Origin: an uncultured Flavobacteriaceae bacterium
GTDB taxonomy: Bacteria > Bacteroidota > Bacteroidia > Flavobacteriales > Flavobacteriaceae
Assembly (NCBI GenBank): GCA_947502635.1
Contig: CANNAN010000001.1
Coordinates: 372,001-436,000, forward strand
Length of the DNA stretch: 64,000 nucleotides
Reading direction: 5' to 3'
Shown here in pieces: positions 27,160-35,872 of this stretch. Made by a program: the position numbers and the translations under genes. Every line of letters starts with the position of its first letter. Position 1 is the stretch's first letter. Under the pieces are notes generated by a model, which ran no database searches, had not been told where the DNA came from, and saw nothing but the letters and a program-made list of their open reading frames with translations.

Positions 27160-28593
27160 ATGAAAAAAAAATTAATAGTATGCCTGGCAACCCTTTTTTG
27201 GGGCACCATAATATTAGCACAAAATACACAGCATAAATTACCTAAACTTAAACGAGTAAACGCAAAAGTATTTTACGTAAAATTAGAAGGAGATGTCTCT
27301 GTTAATCCTGTTAAGGAACACAAATCTCCTAAAAAATTAAAAAAAGGAACGCAGCGAATTCGTTTCTATGGCGATAATAAGTTCCAAACTCTTGAGGGCG
27401 TTGGAGGTGCTTTTAATGAGCATGGAGGTGAGGCTTTGCTTAAATTGGGAGAAAAAGAGCGAGCAAAAGTCTATGATCATCTATTTGGAGAAAATAAATC
27501 TGCTTTCACCTTTTGTCGTACAGCAATGGGAGCAAGTGATTTTGGTTTAGATGCTTATTCTTATTCAGAAAAAGAAGGAGATTACCAAATGGATCACTTT
27601 ACTTTTAAGCGAGAAGATAAGTTTGTTACACCATATATTCAAGGCGCATTTAAAGTAAATCCTGATTTAAAGCTTTTTGCATCACCATGGAGTCCACCAG
27701 CTTGGATGAAATATTGTAAACGTATGGACATTGATTCAGATGAAAACGTGCTGATTGACGATCCTAAAATATATGAAGCTTATGCAAAATATTTTGTAAA
27801 ATATGTTCAAGCTTATGCAGAACGTGGGGTTAATGTTAGTCGTATAAACATTCAAAATGAAACAGATTCGCACCCAAGCTTTCCAGGTTGTTTTATGGGA
27901 CCAGATCAAATGGCTCATTTTGCAAAAAACTATTTAATCCCCGAATTTGGGAAACACGACCTAGAAACCGAGATTTATGCAGGAACTTTTAGAACAACAC
28001 ACGAATTGCATAGCCACCATGTTATGCAAGACAAAGATTTAAGAAAGGTAATTGATGGTGTTGGTTTTCAATATGCAAAAGACTTTCACATTCGTGATTT
28101 TACAAAATTGTTTCCTGAAGTTTCAATAATGCATACCGAGGGTAAATGTTTTCACGGAGAGAATACTTGGGAACAAGCAGCAACTCGTTTAAAAGAAGTG
28201 GTGTCTTACATCAATGCAGGGACTACCAATTATTGCTATTGGAATATGATTCTTAATGAGACTGGAACCAGTGCATGGGGTTGGAAACAGAATAGTTTAA
28301 TAAATATAAACAGAAAGACAGGCGATGTTACCTATAACCCAGATTATGCTGTAATTCACTTATATAGTCAGTTTTTACGTCCAGGAGATACACGAATTGC
28401 ATTTATTATAGGTAAAAATATTACTATGACAGCTGTTGAAAGACCAAATGGTAATTATGTGGCATTAATTCATAATGGAAAAAAAGAGGCTGTGCAATAC
28501 CATTTAGTGGTAGACAATAAGTATGATGCTGTAGTTGAATTGCCTGCAAATTCTGATAGTGCCGTTGTCATTGAAAAGGTCTTACAGGACTGA
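27160..28593 (+). CDS. Glycoside hydrolase family 30 (glucosylceramidase-like clan GH-A enzyme)
   Basis: An exported GH30 retaining beta-glycosidase with signal peptide ending IILAQ. The family pattern is clear: QTLEGVGGAFNEHGGEAL at the start of the barrel, FCRTAMGASDFGLDAYSY, FASPWSPPAWMK, acid/base Glu234 in INIQNETDSH, nucleophile Glu327 in IMHTEGKCF, then the C-terminal beta-sandwich (VALIHNGKKEAVQYHLVV). Length is standard. Family members act as beta-glucosidase, beta-1,6-glucanase, beta-xylosidase or beta-fucosidase, so the specificity is open. It lies 29 bp after the fucosidase and belongs to the same run. Confidence 0.93.
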   Translation: MKKKLIVCLATLFWGTIILAQNTQHKLPKLKRVNAKVFYVKLEGDVSVNPVKEHKSPKKLKKGTQRIRFYGDNKFQTLEGVGGAFNEHGGEALLKLGEKERAKVYDHLFGENKSAFTFCRTAMGASDFGLDAYSYSEKEGDYQMDHFTFKREDKFVTPYIQGAFKVNPDLKLFASPWSPPAWMKYCKRMDIDSDENVLIDDPKIYEAYAKYFVKYVQAYAERGVNVSRINIQNETDSHPSFPGCFMGPDQMAHFAKNYLIPEFGKHDLETEIYAGTFRTTHELHSHHVMQDKDLRKVIDGVGFQYAKDFHIRDFTKLFPEVSIMHTEGKCFHGENTWEQAATRLKEVVSYINAGTTNYCYWNMILNETGTSAWGWKQNSLININRKTGDVTYNPDYAVIHLYSQFLRPGDTRIAFIIGKNITMTAVERPNGNYVALIHNGKKEAVQYHLVVDNKYDAVVELPANSDSAVVIEKVLQD

Positions 28594-28706
28594 ACCAAGA
28601 AGCATATTATATAAATCAACTTTAATGACTAAATAATTATAAGCATTATAAAGAAGAAAACTTAATATAAAAATAAATACCGAAAAGTAGTAGATTAGTT
28701 ATTATA

Positions 28707-31034
28707 ATGAATAATATGCTTGGAAGAATTTTAATTATTGGTGTATTTCTAATGGCTTTTGCTAGCTGCATAAGTTCAAAGATTTACGTTTCACCATCAG
28801 GAGGTAATGCTAATGCAGGTACTAAATCAGATCCTTTGTCGTTTGAAGCTGCAATAAATCGGGCATCAAAATTATTAAAAGAGGAGGGGCTTCCAGATCA
28901 AAGAGTAAAGATTAATGTTCTTGGAGGGACTTACCATTTTAGTAGGCCTATAGTATTAGGAAGTGAGTTTAAAGGAACTGCCAAAAAACCAATTGTTATA
29001 AAAGCTGTTGAAAACGAAACCGTTTTATTTGATGGGAGTATCTTAATCAATCCTCAGGTATTTGCTAGTGTTGATGATCCTGCCGAAAAAAGTAGGTTAG
29101 CAGCTTCTGCCGCAGACAAAATTAAAGTGGCAACAATTTCTGATCCAATGATGATTGCTAGATTTAATAAAAGCCTTATGCTTAATCTGAGTTACGGGGG
29201 CAAAGAATATTTGCCATCAGTTTTCCCTAACGAAGGATATGCCAGTCTTAAAGAAGAAACAGTAGTTGCAGAAGTTTCACCCCCAGGTATACCAGTGGGA
29301 AAAGAAGGTTATGGGGTAAGGGCTGGACATGTTCCCTTTTTAGAAGAAGGAAAACCTAGAGCATGGAAAGGATCTTTAAAAGAACCCCGAGGTGCTCAGG
29401 CTAATTTTTTGGATAAAAAGGACCAAATGGCTGGTACTTGGCTGCAATGGGAGGCTGAAATAGTGCGAAATAATACAAGAAATCAACTTACAGGCTTCAT
29501 AGAAGCAAGCTGGTTGTTAAGTTCTCAGCCAATATATGCAGCCAGTGCAGAAACCGAGTCTGTTCATCTAAGCAGGGCGTTAAGCTATGGCTGGGCATGG
29601 AGAAAAAATGATAAACCTTTTAGGGTATTCGGTCTATTGTGTGAATTGGACCAACCAGGAGAATGGCATTTTGATACTCTTACAAATAGATTGTTTATTT
29701 ATCCACCAGAACCATTAACAGAGCATACTGAAATTGGATTGGCAGTTGCCGATGGGTTCTTAACGATGGATGCTACGAGCTATGTTCAAATCCTAGGTTT
29801 GTCTGTTAAAAATGTAGGCAGTGGCAGTGCTTATAAAATTAATGGAGATCACAATTTAGTAGCCTCGGCAAGAATAACGAATTCTACAGCAACAGGTATT
29901 GAAATAAATGGAAAACATAATAGTGTTAAAGGATGCGATCTTGTAGACTTAGATGTCCATGTTAGATTAAATGGCGGACTTAGATCACCAAATGAAATTA
30001 CAGCTGGTAATAATAGTGTAGAGAATTGTCATATTTATCAAAAGAACTTTGAGCATGAAAAAGTGAATATAGGTATGAATGGTGTTGGGAATATTTTTCG
30101 CAATAATTTAATTCATAACTCTTTAGGACAAGCCATGATTGTTAGAGGGAATGATCATTTAATTGAGTTTAACGAGCTTTTTAACATAGGGTATGATGAA
30201 GGCGATGGAGGAGCTATTTATTCAGGAGCCGATCTGGGAGGTTTTGGAAATACATACCAGTATAACTTTTTTCATCACTTAATGCATGTTCCGGGAAAAG
30301 TAGAGCGTGCTGGTTTGCATTTAGACGACGGGCAATCTGGAGCGACCTGTATTGGGAATGTATTTTATAAATCTGCTTCAAAAGGTATTTTCATGTTTGG
30401 AGGCGCAGGCCATACTTTAAGGGATAATGTGTTTTTAGAAGGTGATAGAGGCGCTTATTATGTTGTGAGTTTAGGACATAAAATGTTTGGAATTCAAAAA
30501 GAAATAAAAGTAGATCCCAATCATCACCGTCGCGGGACAAAAGAAGATTATATTGGAAGGGTAGAAGATTATACAGGGGTTAACGGTTGGAGCAAATCAC
30601 CATGGAAAGACAAATACCCTCTTATGAATACCATATTAAGCGATACGCTGGAGTTTGGGCGTTTGTGGCCTATACACCATACTATAGAGACTAATTTTTA
30701 TTACAAGAATAAAAGGTCTTTAGATAAAATTATCGATTATCGTGTACCTTCCCAGGTTATTGCAAAATCAAGTGTGAAAAATAATAAACATGTGTCTCCA
30801 AACGATTTTGAAGATTATGAAAATATGAACTTCAAGCTCAAGGATGAAACCAAATATCCAAAAATTCCATTTAATAGAATAGGTTTATATACAGATGAGT
30901 ATAGAAATAAAATACCCGATAAAGATAAGTATCGTAAAGCAGTGAAGAAGTTCTTTAAGGGGATACCTAGTGGTCATCCAGGAACAAAAAGGCGTTTTGA
31001 TTCTGCAAAATTTATAGAGAAAGAATCCATATAA
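28707..31034 (+). CDS. Right-handed beta-helix lipoprotein, paralogue of the 23186 gene
   Basis: A 775-residue lipoprotein (lipobox FASC, Cys21) expected at the outer membrane. The mature chain starts KIYVSPSGGNANAGTKSDPLSFEAAI, then a beta-helix with turns such as GNVFYKSASKGIFMFGGAGHTLRDNVF and NTYQYNFFHHLMHVPGK. The end (WSKSPWKDKYPLMNTILSDTLEFG, FKLKDE, IGLYTDEYRNK) closely parallels the end of the 23186 protein, so the two are related. One may open the polymer backbone and the other trim it. The GH88 gene 50 bp downstream acts on unsaturated uronyl ends, which would fit lyase activity in one of these beta-helix proteins; that is inference. Confidence 0.75.
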   Translation: MNNMLGRILIIGVFLMAFASCISSKIYVSPSGGNANAGTKSDPLSFEAAINRASKLLKEEGLPDQRVKINVLGGTYHFSRPIVLGSEFKGTAKKPIVIKAVENETVLFDGSILINPQVFASVDDPAEKSRLAASAADKIKVATISDPMMIARFNKSLMLNLSYGGKEYLPSVFPNEGYASLKEETVVAEVSPPGIPVGKEGYGVRAGHVPFLEEGKPRAWKGSLKEPRGAQANFLDKKDQMAGTWLQWEAEIVRNNTRNQLTGFIEASWLLSSQPIYAASAETESVHLSRALSYGWAWRKNDKPFRVFGLLCELDQPGEWHFDTLTNRLFIYPPEPLTEHTEIGLAVADGFLTMDATSYVQILGLSVKNVGSGSAYKINGDHNLVASARITNSTATGIEINGKHNSVKGCDLVDLDVHVRLNGGLRSPNEITAGNNSVENCHIYQKNFEHEKVNIGMNGVGNIFRNNLIHNSLGQAMIVRGNDHLIEFNELFNIGYDEGDGGAIYSGADLGGFGNTYQYNFFHHLMHVPGKVERAGLHLDDGQSGATCIGNVFYKSASKGIFMFGGAGHTLRDNVFLEGDRGAYYVVSLGHKMFGIQKEIKVDPNHHRRGTKEDYIGRVEDYTGVNGWSKSPWKDKYPLMNTILSDTLEFGRLWPIHHTIETNFYYKNKRSLDKIIDYRVPSQVIAKSSVKNNKHVSPNDFEDYENMNFKLKDETKYPKIPFNRIGLYTDEYRNKIPDKDKYRKAVKKFFKGIPSGHPGTKRRFDSAKFIEKESI

Positions 31035-31083
31035 AAGAGGTTTAATACAATAAATATAACTAAAGAAAATCACAACAATTAAT

Positions 31084-32298
31084 ATGATGAAGTATAGCAA
31101 ATTAATTAATAACCTTGCAGTAATACTTTTACTTGCATTAACCGTAAATAGCTGTAAAAAACAAGTTTCAGATCAATTTGATATAGATGCTGTCGTTTCA
31201 AAGACAGAATCTCAATTAGAACATGCTTGCAAAGTAGTTGAAACAAATACTAAAGGAAAAAAGATTTTACCTAGATCAATAGATGGCGATCGTGTAATAA
31301 TGGTGTCTTCAAGCGATTGGACAAGTGGTTTCTTTCCAGGGGAATTATGGATGATGTACGATTTAACAGGTCATGAAAAGTGGAAAAACAAAGCAATTCA
31401 GTATACCGAATTACTTGAAAAAGAACAATACAATACAGGGACTCATGATGTTGGTTTCATGATGTATTGTAGCTATGGACATGGATATCGCACAACAGGA
31501 AATCCAGAATATAAAAAAATACTAATTCAAACGGCCAAATCTTTAGCAAGCAGATACAATGATACTATTAAATGTACCAGATCTTGGGATCATACCACAA
31601 AGTTATATACGTATCCAGTAATTATTGATAACATGATGAACATGGAGTTATTGCTATGGGCGAGTAAAGAAACAGGAGATAATACATTTAAAGAAATCGC
31701 AATAAATCATGCCAATACCACTATAAAAAATCATTTTAGAAAAGATAACAGTTCATACCATGTAGTCGATTATTCTCCCGAAACAGGAGAGGTTATTAAA
31801 AAAGTGACAAATCAAGGTTTTGCCGATGAATCGATTTGGGCAAGAGGCCAAGCTTGGGGTTTGTATGGATACACAGTTATGTACCGAGAAACACGTGATC
31901 AAAAATATCTAGATCAAGCGAATAAAATAGCGCAGGTTGTTTTATCTTATGATAAGATGCCAGAAGATAATATTCCTTATTGGGATATGCATGCACCTAA
32001 TATACCAAACGAGCCTAGAGATGCTTCAGCAGCAGCGATAACAGCCTCAGCATTGTACGAACTGGCAACACACGCTAAAACAAATGAAAAAAAATATAAA
32101 GAAGCTGCTGATAATATCATAGAAACACTTTCTACCGAAAATTACCTTGTTAAAGTGGGAGAAAAGGAAGGTTTCTTATTAGATCACTCGACAGGAAACT
32201 GGCCAAGAAACTCAGAACTGGATGTACCTATAGTCTATGCCGATTATTATTTTTTAGAAGCATTAAAACGTAAAAAAGAACTAGAAGGAATAAAATAA
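31084..32298 (+). CDS. Unsaturated glucuronyl hydrolase, GH88, lipoprotein
   Basis: A 404-residue GH88 enzyme that removes 4,5-unsaturated uronic acid from oligosaccharide ends produced by polysaccharide lyases. The signal ends LTVNSC, so it is a lipoprotein. It has the (alpha/alpha)6-barrel pattern SSDWTSGFFPGELWMMY, the catalytic Asp122 in THDVGFM, Asp182 in YPVIIDNMMNMELLLW, FADESIWARGQAWGLYGY and WDMHAPNIPNEPRDASAAAITASALYEL. All expected residues are present. It ends the + strand enzyme run. Its presence means the target glycan contains uronic acid and that a lyase acts upstream of it. Confidence 0.93.
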   Translation: MMKYSKLINNLAVILLLALTVNSCKKQVSDQFDIDAVVSKTESQLEHACKVVETNTKGKKILPRSIDGDRVIMVSSSDWTSGFFPGELWMMYDLTGHEKWKNKAIQYTELLEKEQYNTGTHDVGFMMYCSYGHGYRTTGNPEYKKILIQTAKSLASRYNDTIKCTRSWDHTTKLYTYPVIIDNMMNMELLLWASKETGDNTFKEIAINHANTTIKNHFRKDNSSYHVVDYSPETGEVIKKVTNQGFADESIWARGQAWGLYGYTVMYRETRDQKYLDQANKIAQVVLSYDKMPEDNIPYWDMHAPNIPNEPRDASAAAITASALYELATHAKTNEKKYKEAADNIIETLSTENYLVKVGEKEGFLLDHSTGNWPRNSELDVPIVYADYYFLEALKRKKELEGIK

Positions 32299-32432
32299 AC
32301 AGTTTTTTTATACGGCACCTACATGACAGTGAGTTTCAGGTATTAAACCAAAGAATTGAATCACTATAGATTTTTGATATTGAGCCATAATAACTGTTAA
32401 TAACTTCTATGTAAGTTTTGCGTCAAAAATTC

Positions 32433-32440
32433 TACTTTTG
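32433..32440 (+). promoter_or_regulatory. Bacteroidota -7 box for trxB
   Basis: TACTTTTG matches the TAnnTTTG consensus and lies 21 bp before the trxB start codon. A well-spaced -33 TTG is not evident (the nearest is 12 bp upstream), so only the -7 element is called. Confidence 0.6.
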
Positions 32441-32461
32441 TCTTACTAAATAATTAAGGTT

Positions 32462-33442
32462 ATGTCAGAAGAGATAGAAAGAATAAAATGTTTAATTATA
32501 GGTTCAGGGCCTGCGGGCTATACAGCGGCTATTTATGCAGCCAGAGCTAATATGGCACCTGTGTTATACCAGGGAACACAGCCTGGAGGGCAATTAACAA
32601 CAACGAATGAGGTTGAGAACTTTCCTGGATACCCTGATGGGGTAACAGGACCAGAAATGATGATGGAGTTACAAAAACAAGCAGAACGTTTTGAAACAGA
32701 CGTACGTAATGGTTGGGTGACTAAAGTTGATTTCTCTGGAGATACTCATAAAGTTTGGGTAAATGACACTAAAGAAATTCATTGTGATACTGTAATAATT
32801 TCTACAGGAGCCTCTGCTAAATATTTAGGATTAGATTCCGAACAGAAATATTTAAAATTAGGAGGAGGCGTTTCTGCTTGTGCAGTATGTGATGGGTTCT
32901 TTTATAGAAATCAAGAAGTGGTTATAGTAGGAGCAGGAGATTCAGCTTGTGAAGAAGCTCATTATTTATCTAAATTATGTTCTAAAGTGACTATGTTGGT
33001 AAGACGTGATGAATTTAGAGCTTCTAAAATTATGGCTGCCAGAGTTAAGAATACTGATAACATTGAAATATTGTTTAATACAGAAACCGATGAAGTTTTA
33101 GGAGATGATCAAGTGGTTACTGGTGTTAGGGTTTTTAATAATAAAACAAATGAAAAGCACGAAATTCCAGCAACAGGTTTTTTCGTAGCAATTGGACATA
33201 AACCAAATACGGATATTTTTAAAGGTTTCTTAGATTTAGATGAAACGGGTTACATTATTAATGTACCAGGAACTTCTAAAACGAATATAGAAGGTGTCTT
33301 TGTTTCTGGCGATGCTGCAGATCATGTTTACAGACAGGCAGTCACAGCAGCAGGAACAGGATGTATGGCGGCTTTAGATGCAGAACGCTATTTAGCAGCA
33401 AAAGATGCTACTTTTGATGTGTCTACTTCGAGTTATAACTAA
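32462..33442 (+). CDS. trxB: Thioredoxin-disulfide reductase
   Basis: A 326-residue cytoplasmic flavoprotein that reduces thioredoxin with NADPH. Visible features: the FAD-binding GSGPAGYTAAIYAARA near the N-terminus, QPGGQLTTTNEVENFPG, the redox-active Cys140-Ala-Val-Cys143-Asp motif, the NADPH-binding VVIVGAGDSACEEA, and the second FAD contact GVFVSGDAADHVYRQAVTAAGTG. Length is standard. It has its own promoter, stands apart from the neighbouring carbohydrate genes and is followed by a long terminator hairpin. A housekeeping gene marking stable chromosome between two accessory loci. Confidence 0.97.
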   Translation: MSEEIERIKCLIIGSGPAGYTAAIYAARANMAPVLYQGTQPGGQLTTTNEVENFPGYPDGVTGPEMMMELQKQAERFETDVRNGWVTKVDFSGDTHKVWVNDTKEIHCDTVIISTGASAKYLGLDSEQKYLKLGGGVSACAVCDGFFYRNQEVVIVGAGDSACEEAHYLSKLCSKVTMLVRRDEFRASKIMAARVKNTDNIEILFNTETDEVLGDDQVVTGVRVFNNKTNEKHEIPATGFFVAIGHKPNTDIFKGFLDLDETGYIINVPGTSKTNIEGVFVSGDAADHVYRQAVTAAGTGCMAALDAERYLAAKDATFDVSTSSYN

Positions 33443-33460
33443 TTTTTTATAAGTTTTAAA

Positions 33461-33508
33461 ATACAAAAGGAAAAACCAAAGTATCTACTTTACTTTTTCC
33501 TTTTGTAT
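33461..33508 (+). terminator. Long hairpin terminator after trxB
   Basis: A perfect 15-bp inverted repeat (ATACAAAAGGAAAAA, 33461-33475, with TTTTTCCTTTTGTAT, 33494-33508) around an 18-nt loop. The stem is A/T-rich but long, and its own T tract supplies the release signal. Confidence 0.65.
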
Positions 33509-33548
33509 TTATTCTAAAAAGTGTTTTCTTTGAAAACCAAAATTTAAA

Positions 33549-33623
33549 CGGGACGTGGCGCAGTCCGGTTAGCGTACACGGCTGGGGGCCGTGTGGTCGC
33601 AGGTTCAAATCCTGTCGTCCCGA
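33549..33623 (+). tRNA. tRNA-Pro (anticodon GGG)
   Basis: A complete cloverleaf folds by eye. The 7-bp acceptor stem is CGGGACG/CGTCCCG with discriminator A. The D arm is GCGC/GCGT. The anticodon stem is CACGG/CCGTG with loop CTGGGGG, placing GGG at positions 34-36. The T arm is GCAGG/CCTGT with loop TTCAAAT. CCA is not encoded. I see no second copy of the 3' end in the window, so there is no sign of an element integrated here. Confidence 0.96.
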
Positions 33624-33884
33624 CTAAAGGTATGTTATTGTAGACCAACAAAAATCTAATTGTATAAATTTTATCTTTATTAATTTAACGTTTGACTTTT
33701 GTTTTGATTTGACTTTTTCAAAACAAGGCATGCATTCACTTAAAGCGATATTTTATTAAGTATTCAAGAACTTTAATATTCATTTTTGATTGAATATTGC
33801 CATAAAGAAGATTTAGTATTCATTTATTGGAGGAGCTGTCGACTGAAAACGCGCAAAAGGTTAACTTAAAAAGAGAAATAAAAA

Positions 33885-34496
33885 TTACCTGTCGAACTTT
33901 GTTAAGTTATGGTTTTTATTAATTCCAAATAGTAAAAACAATATGCCTTGAGCTTTCTCACCAGCAGCTTTCCGTAATATACTAAATGCTTTGGTAATAT
34001 GAGATTCAACGGCCTTTATAGAAACATCTAAGTATTCAGCAATTTCAATATTGGTTAAGCCTTCTTTTTTACTTAAAAGGAAAGTCTTTTTACATTTTGG
34101 AGGTAGGTTCTCTATTTCTCTTTTTACAATTTCAATTAGTTTATTAAGATGGTTTTCGTCTTCCAACTCCACAAATGTATTTAAAGCATCTATATATCTT
34201 TTTTCAAGAGCCAAAACAGATTTCTGCTTTCGGTATTGATCAATATATTCATTATAAACAGATCTAAATAAATAATTTTTCATTGAAAAGTCATTTTTCA
34301 GTTTAGCTCGTAGTCTCCAAATATTAACGAACACATTTTGAACAACATCCTCGGCAAAATCATGATCTTTAGTAAGTCCATAAGCATAAGTACAAAGCTT
34401 ATGGTGATATTTATCTATCAGAAAAGAGTAAGCTTGAGACTCACCAATTTTTAATGCGCTAATAAGGCTAATATCGTCTTTATAAAGTATGTGCAT
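33885..34496 (-). CDS. ECF-type RNA polymerase sigma-70 factor
   Basis: A 203-residue extracytoplasmic-function sigma factor. Region 2 is seen in AYSFLIDKYHHKLCTYAYGLTKDHDFAEDVVQNVFVNIW, here read in parts. Region 4 is seen in LPPKCKKTFLLSKKEGLTNIEIAEYLDVS followed by KAVESHITKAFSILRK. It belongs to the Bacteroidetes family-1 type that works with FecR anti-sigma factors and SusC receptors. It is transcribed away from the fecR gene, with 113 bp between the two start codons, rather than in the more usual tandem order. It should direct transcription of the SusC/SusD locus that follows. Confidence 0.93.
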   Translation of the reverse strand: MHILYKDDISLISALKIGESQAYSFLIDKYHHKLCTYAYGLTKDHDFAEDVVQNVFVNIWRLRAKLKNDFSMKNYLFRSVYNEYIDQYRKQKSVLALEKRYIDALNTFVELEDENHLNKLIEIVKREIENLPPKCKKTFLLSKKEGLTNIEIAEYLDVSIKAVESHITKAFSILRKAAGEKAQGILFLLFGINKNHNLTKFDR

Positions 34497-34609
34497 GTTT
34501 GAATTTAATAAAATTTGACTGTATTTATTGCGAAAATATAAAAAAAGTTATTAAAAAAGTTAGGGTTATTTATTTATGCCTCGTTTTAATTATATATTCT
34601 ACAGTGAAA

Positions 34610-35776
34610 ATGATAACAGAAAAAGAGCAAAAGCTAATAATTAAATATTTTACTGAGAGTGCCTCCTTTTCAGAAATGGATGAGCTAGAATTTTGGCTAA
34701 GAGAACCTGATAACGAAAAGAAGTTCAATAATTATGTTAAAATCAATTATTTAATTAATTACAATTTGAAAAATTTTGACGCTAATAAAACAAAGAGAAG
34801 TTTAGATAAACTTATCCAGAAAGAAAAGGAAATTGTTCGCATAGGTAAGATTAAAAGAATAATGAAGTATGCAGCCATATTAATTGTAGCTATTACTTCT
34901 TCATATTTTTTTCTAGTTAAATCGGATAAAAATTTAGTTATAAATAATAATGAGCAGATTGTTAATACAAAAATTGAACCTGGAACAAATAAAGCAATAC
35001 TTACCCTAGGTGATGGGTCTGAAGTAAATTTAGAAAAAGGGGCTTTAATTCAAACTCAAAATGCGAAAAGTGATGGTGCTGAAATCATCTATGAACCTAA
35101 AAAAAGCAAGACTCAAAAACTTGAATATAATTCTTTAACAGTGCCTAGGGGAGGTCAGTATTATGTCGAGTTATCTGATGGTACAAAAGTTTGGATGAAT
35201 TCTGAATCAAAGTTGAAATACCCAGTGAACTTCATTAAGGGGCGAGCAAGAAAGGTAGAATTGGTTTATGGAGAGGCCTATTTTGATGTTTCTCCAAGTA
35301 CTAATCATGATGGCTCAGAATTTAAAGTTTATAATAATAAACAAGAGATTTGTGTTTTAGGTACTGAATTTAACATAAAAGCTTATAAGGACGAATCGAA
35401 TATTTATACTACGTTAGTTGAGGGAAAAGTAGTTGTTAAATATGAAGATATAAAACAAGAACTCAAACCTAGTCAACAATCCAATATTGATATTAAAGGT
35501 AATGTTTTGATGTTGAGTACTGTTGATGTATACAACGAAATTTCTTGGAAGGAAGGGGTTTTTAGTTTTGAGAAAAAGCCTTTTAAGGAAGTAATGAACG
35601 TCTTATCTCGTTGGTTTGATATGGAGGTTGTTTTTGAAAATAAAGAAATTGAAGATATATTATTTGATGGCGTTCTAGGTAAAGAGCAAAATATTGATGA
35701 CATACTAGCCATTGTTCAAGATTTTGGAATAATAAGCAATTACAAAATTATTAATAAAAAAGTTGTATTAAAGTAA
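34610..35776 (+). CDS. FecR-family anti-sigma factor
   Basis: An inner-membrane anti-sigma factor that receives a signal from the STN domain of the partner SusC receptor and controls the ECF sigma. Start chosen at MITEKEQKLIIKYF (388 residues). The frame is open back to 34499, but the added 37 residues look unrelated and would fill the whole divergent promoter. The cytoplasmic N-terminus has the FWLREPDNEKKF pattern, the single transmembrane helix is near residues 83-102, then the FecR domain (LTVPRGGQYYVELSDGTKVWMNSESKLKYP, in parts; GEAYFDV; VLGTEFNIKAY) and a DUF4974-type C-terminus (FSFEKKPFKEVMNVLSRWFD). An attenuator-like hairpin separates it from the SusC gene. Confidence 0.93.
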   Translation: MITEKEQKLIIKYFTESASFSEMDELEFWLREPDNEKKFNNYVKINYLINYNLKNFDANKTKRSLDKLIQKEKEIVRIGKIKRIMKYAAILIVAITSSYFFLVKSDKNLVINNNEQIVNTKIEPGTNKAILTLGDGSEVNLEKGALIQTQNAKSDGAEIIYEPKKSKTQKLEYNSLTVPRGGQYYVELSDGTKVWMNSESKLKYPVNFIKGRARKVELVYGEAYFDVSPSTNHDGSEFKVYNNKQEICVLGTEFNIKAYKDESNIYTTLVEGKVVVKYEDIKQELKPSQQSNIDIKGNVLMLSTVDVYNEISWKEGVFSFEKKPFKEVMNVLSRWFDMEVVFENKEIEDILFDGVLGKEQNIDDILAIVQDFGIISNYKIINKKVVLK

Positions 35777-35780
35777 AAAA

Positions 35781-35825
35781 GGGAACGAAGTATAGACATT
35801 TTCCGGTATCAAACTTCGTCCCTTT
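35781..35825 (+). terminator. Hairpin between fecR and susC-like genes
   Basis: A stem GGGAACGAAGT (35781-35791) with ACTTCGTCCC (35813-35822), one bulged A, followed by a short T run. It may end the fecR transcript or lower read-through into the receptor gene, which would then need its own sigma-dependent promoter in 35826-35872. Confidence 0.65.
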
Positions 35826-35872
35826 CTATTTCATGTATTAATTATTAACTAACTAACACAAAAAGCAAATTT

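Noticed and set aside
33549-33884. tRNA-Pro as an integration site
   Set aside because: No repeat of the tRNA 3' end, no integrase and no element boundary are seen in the window.
34499-34609. N-terminal extension of FecR to 34499
   Set aside because: It would occupy the whole divergent promoter and adds a hydrophobic stretch not typical of FecR, which is cytoplasmic at its N-terminus.
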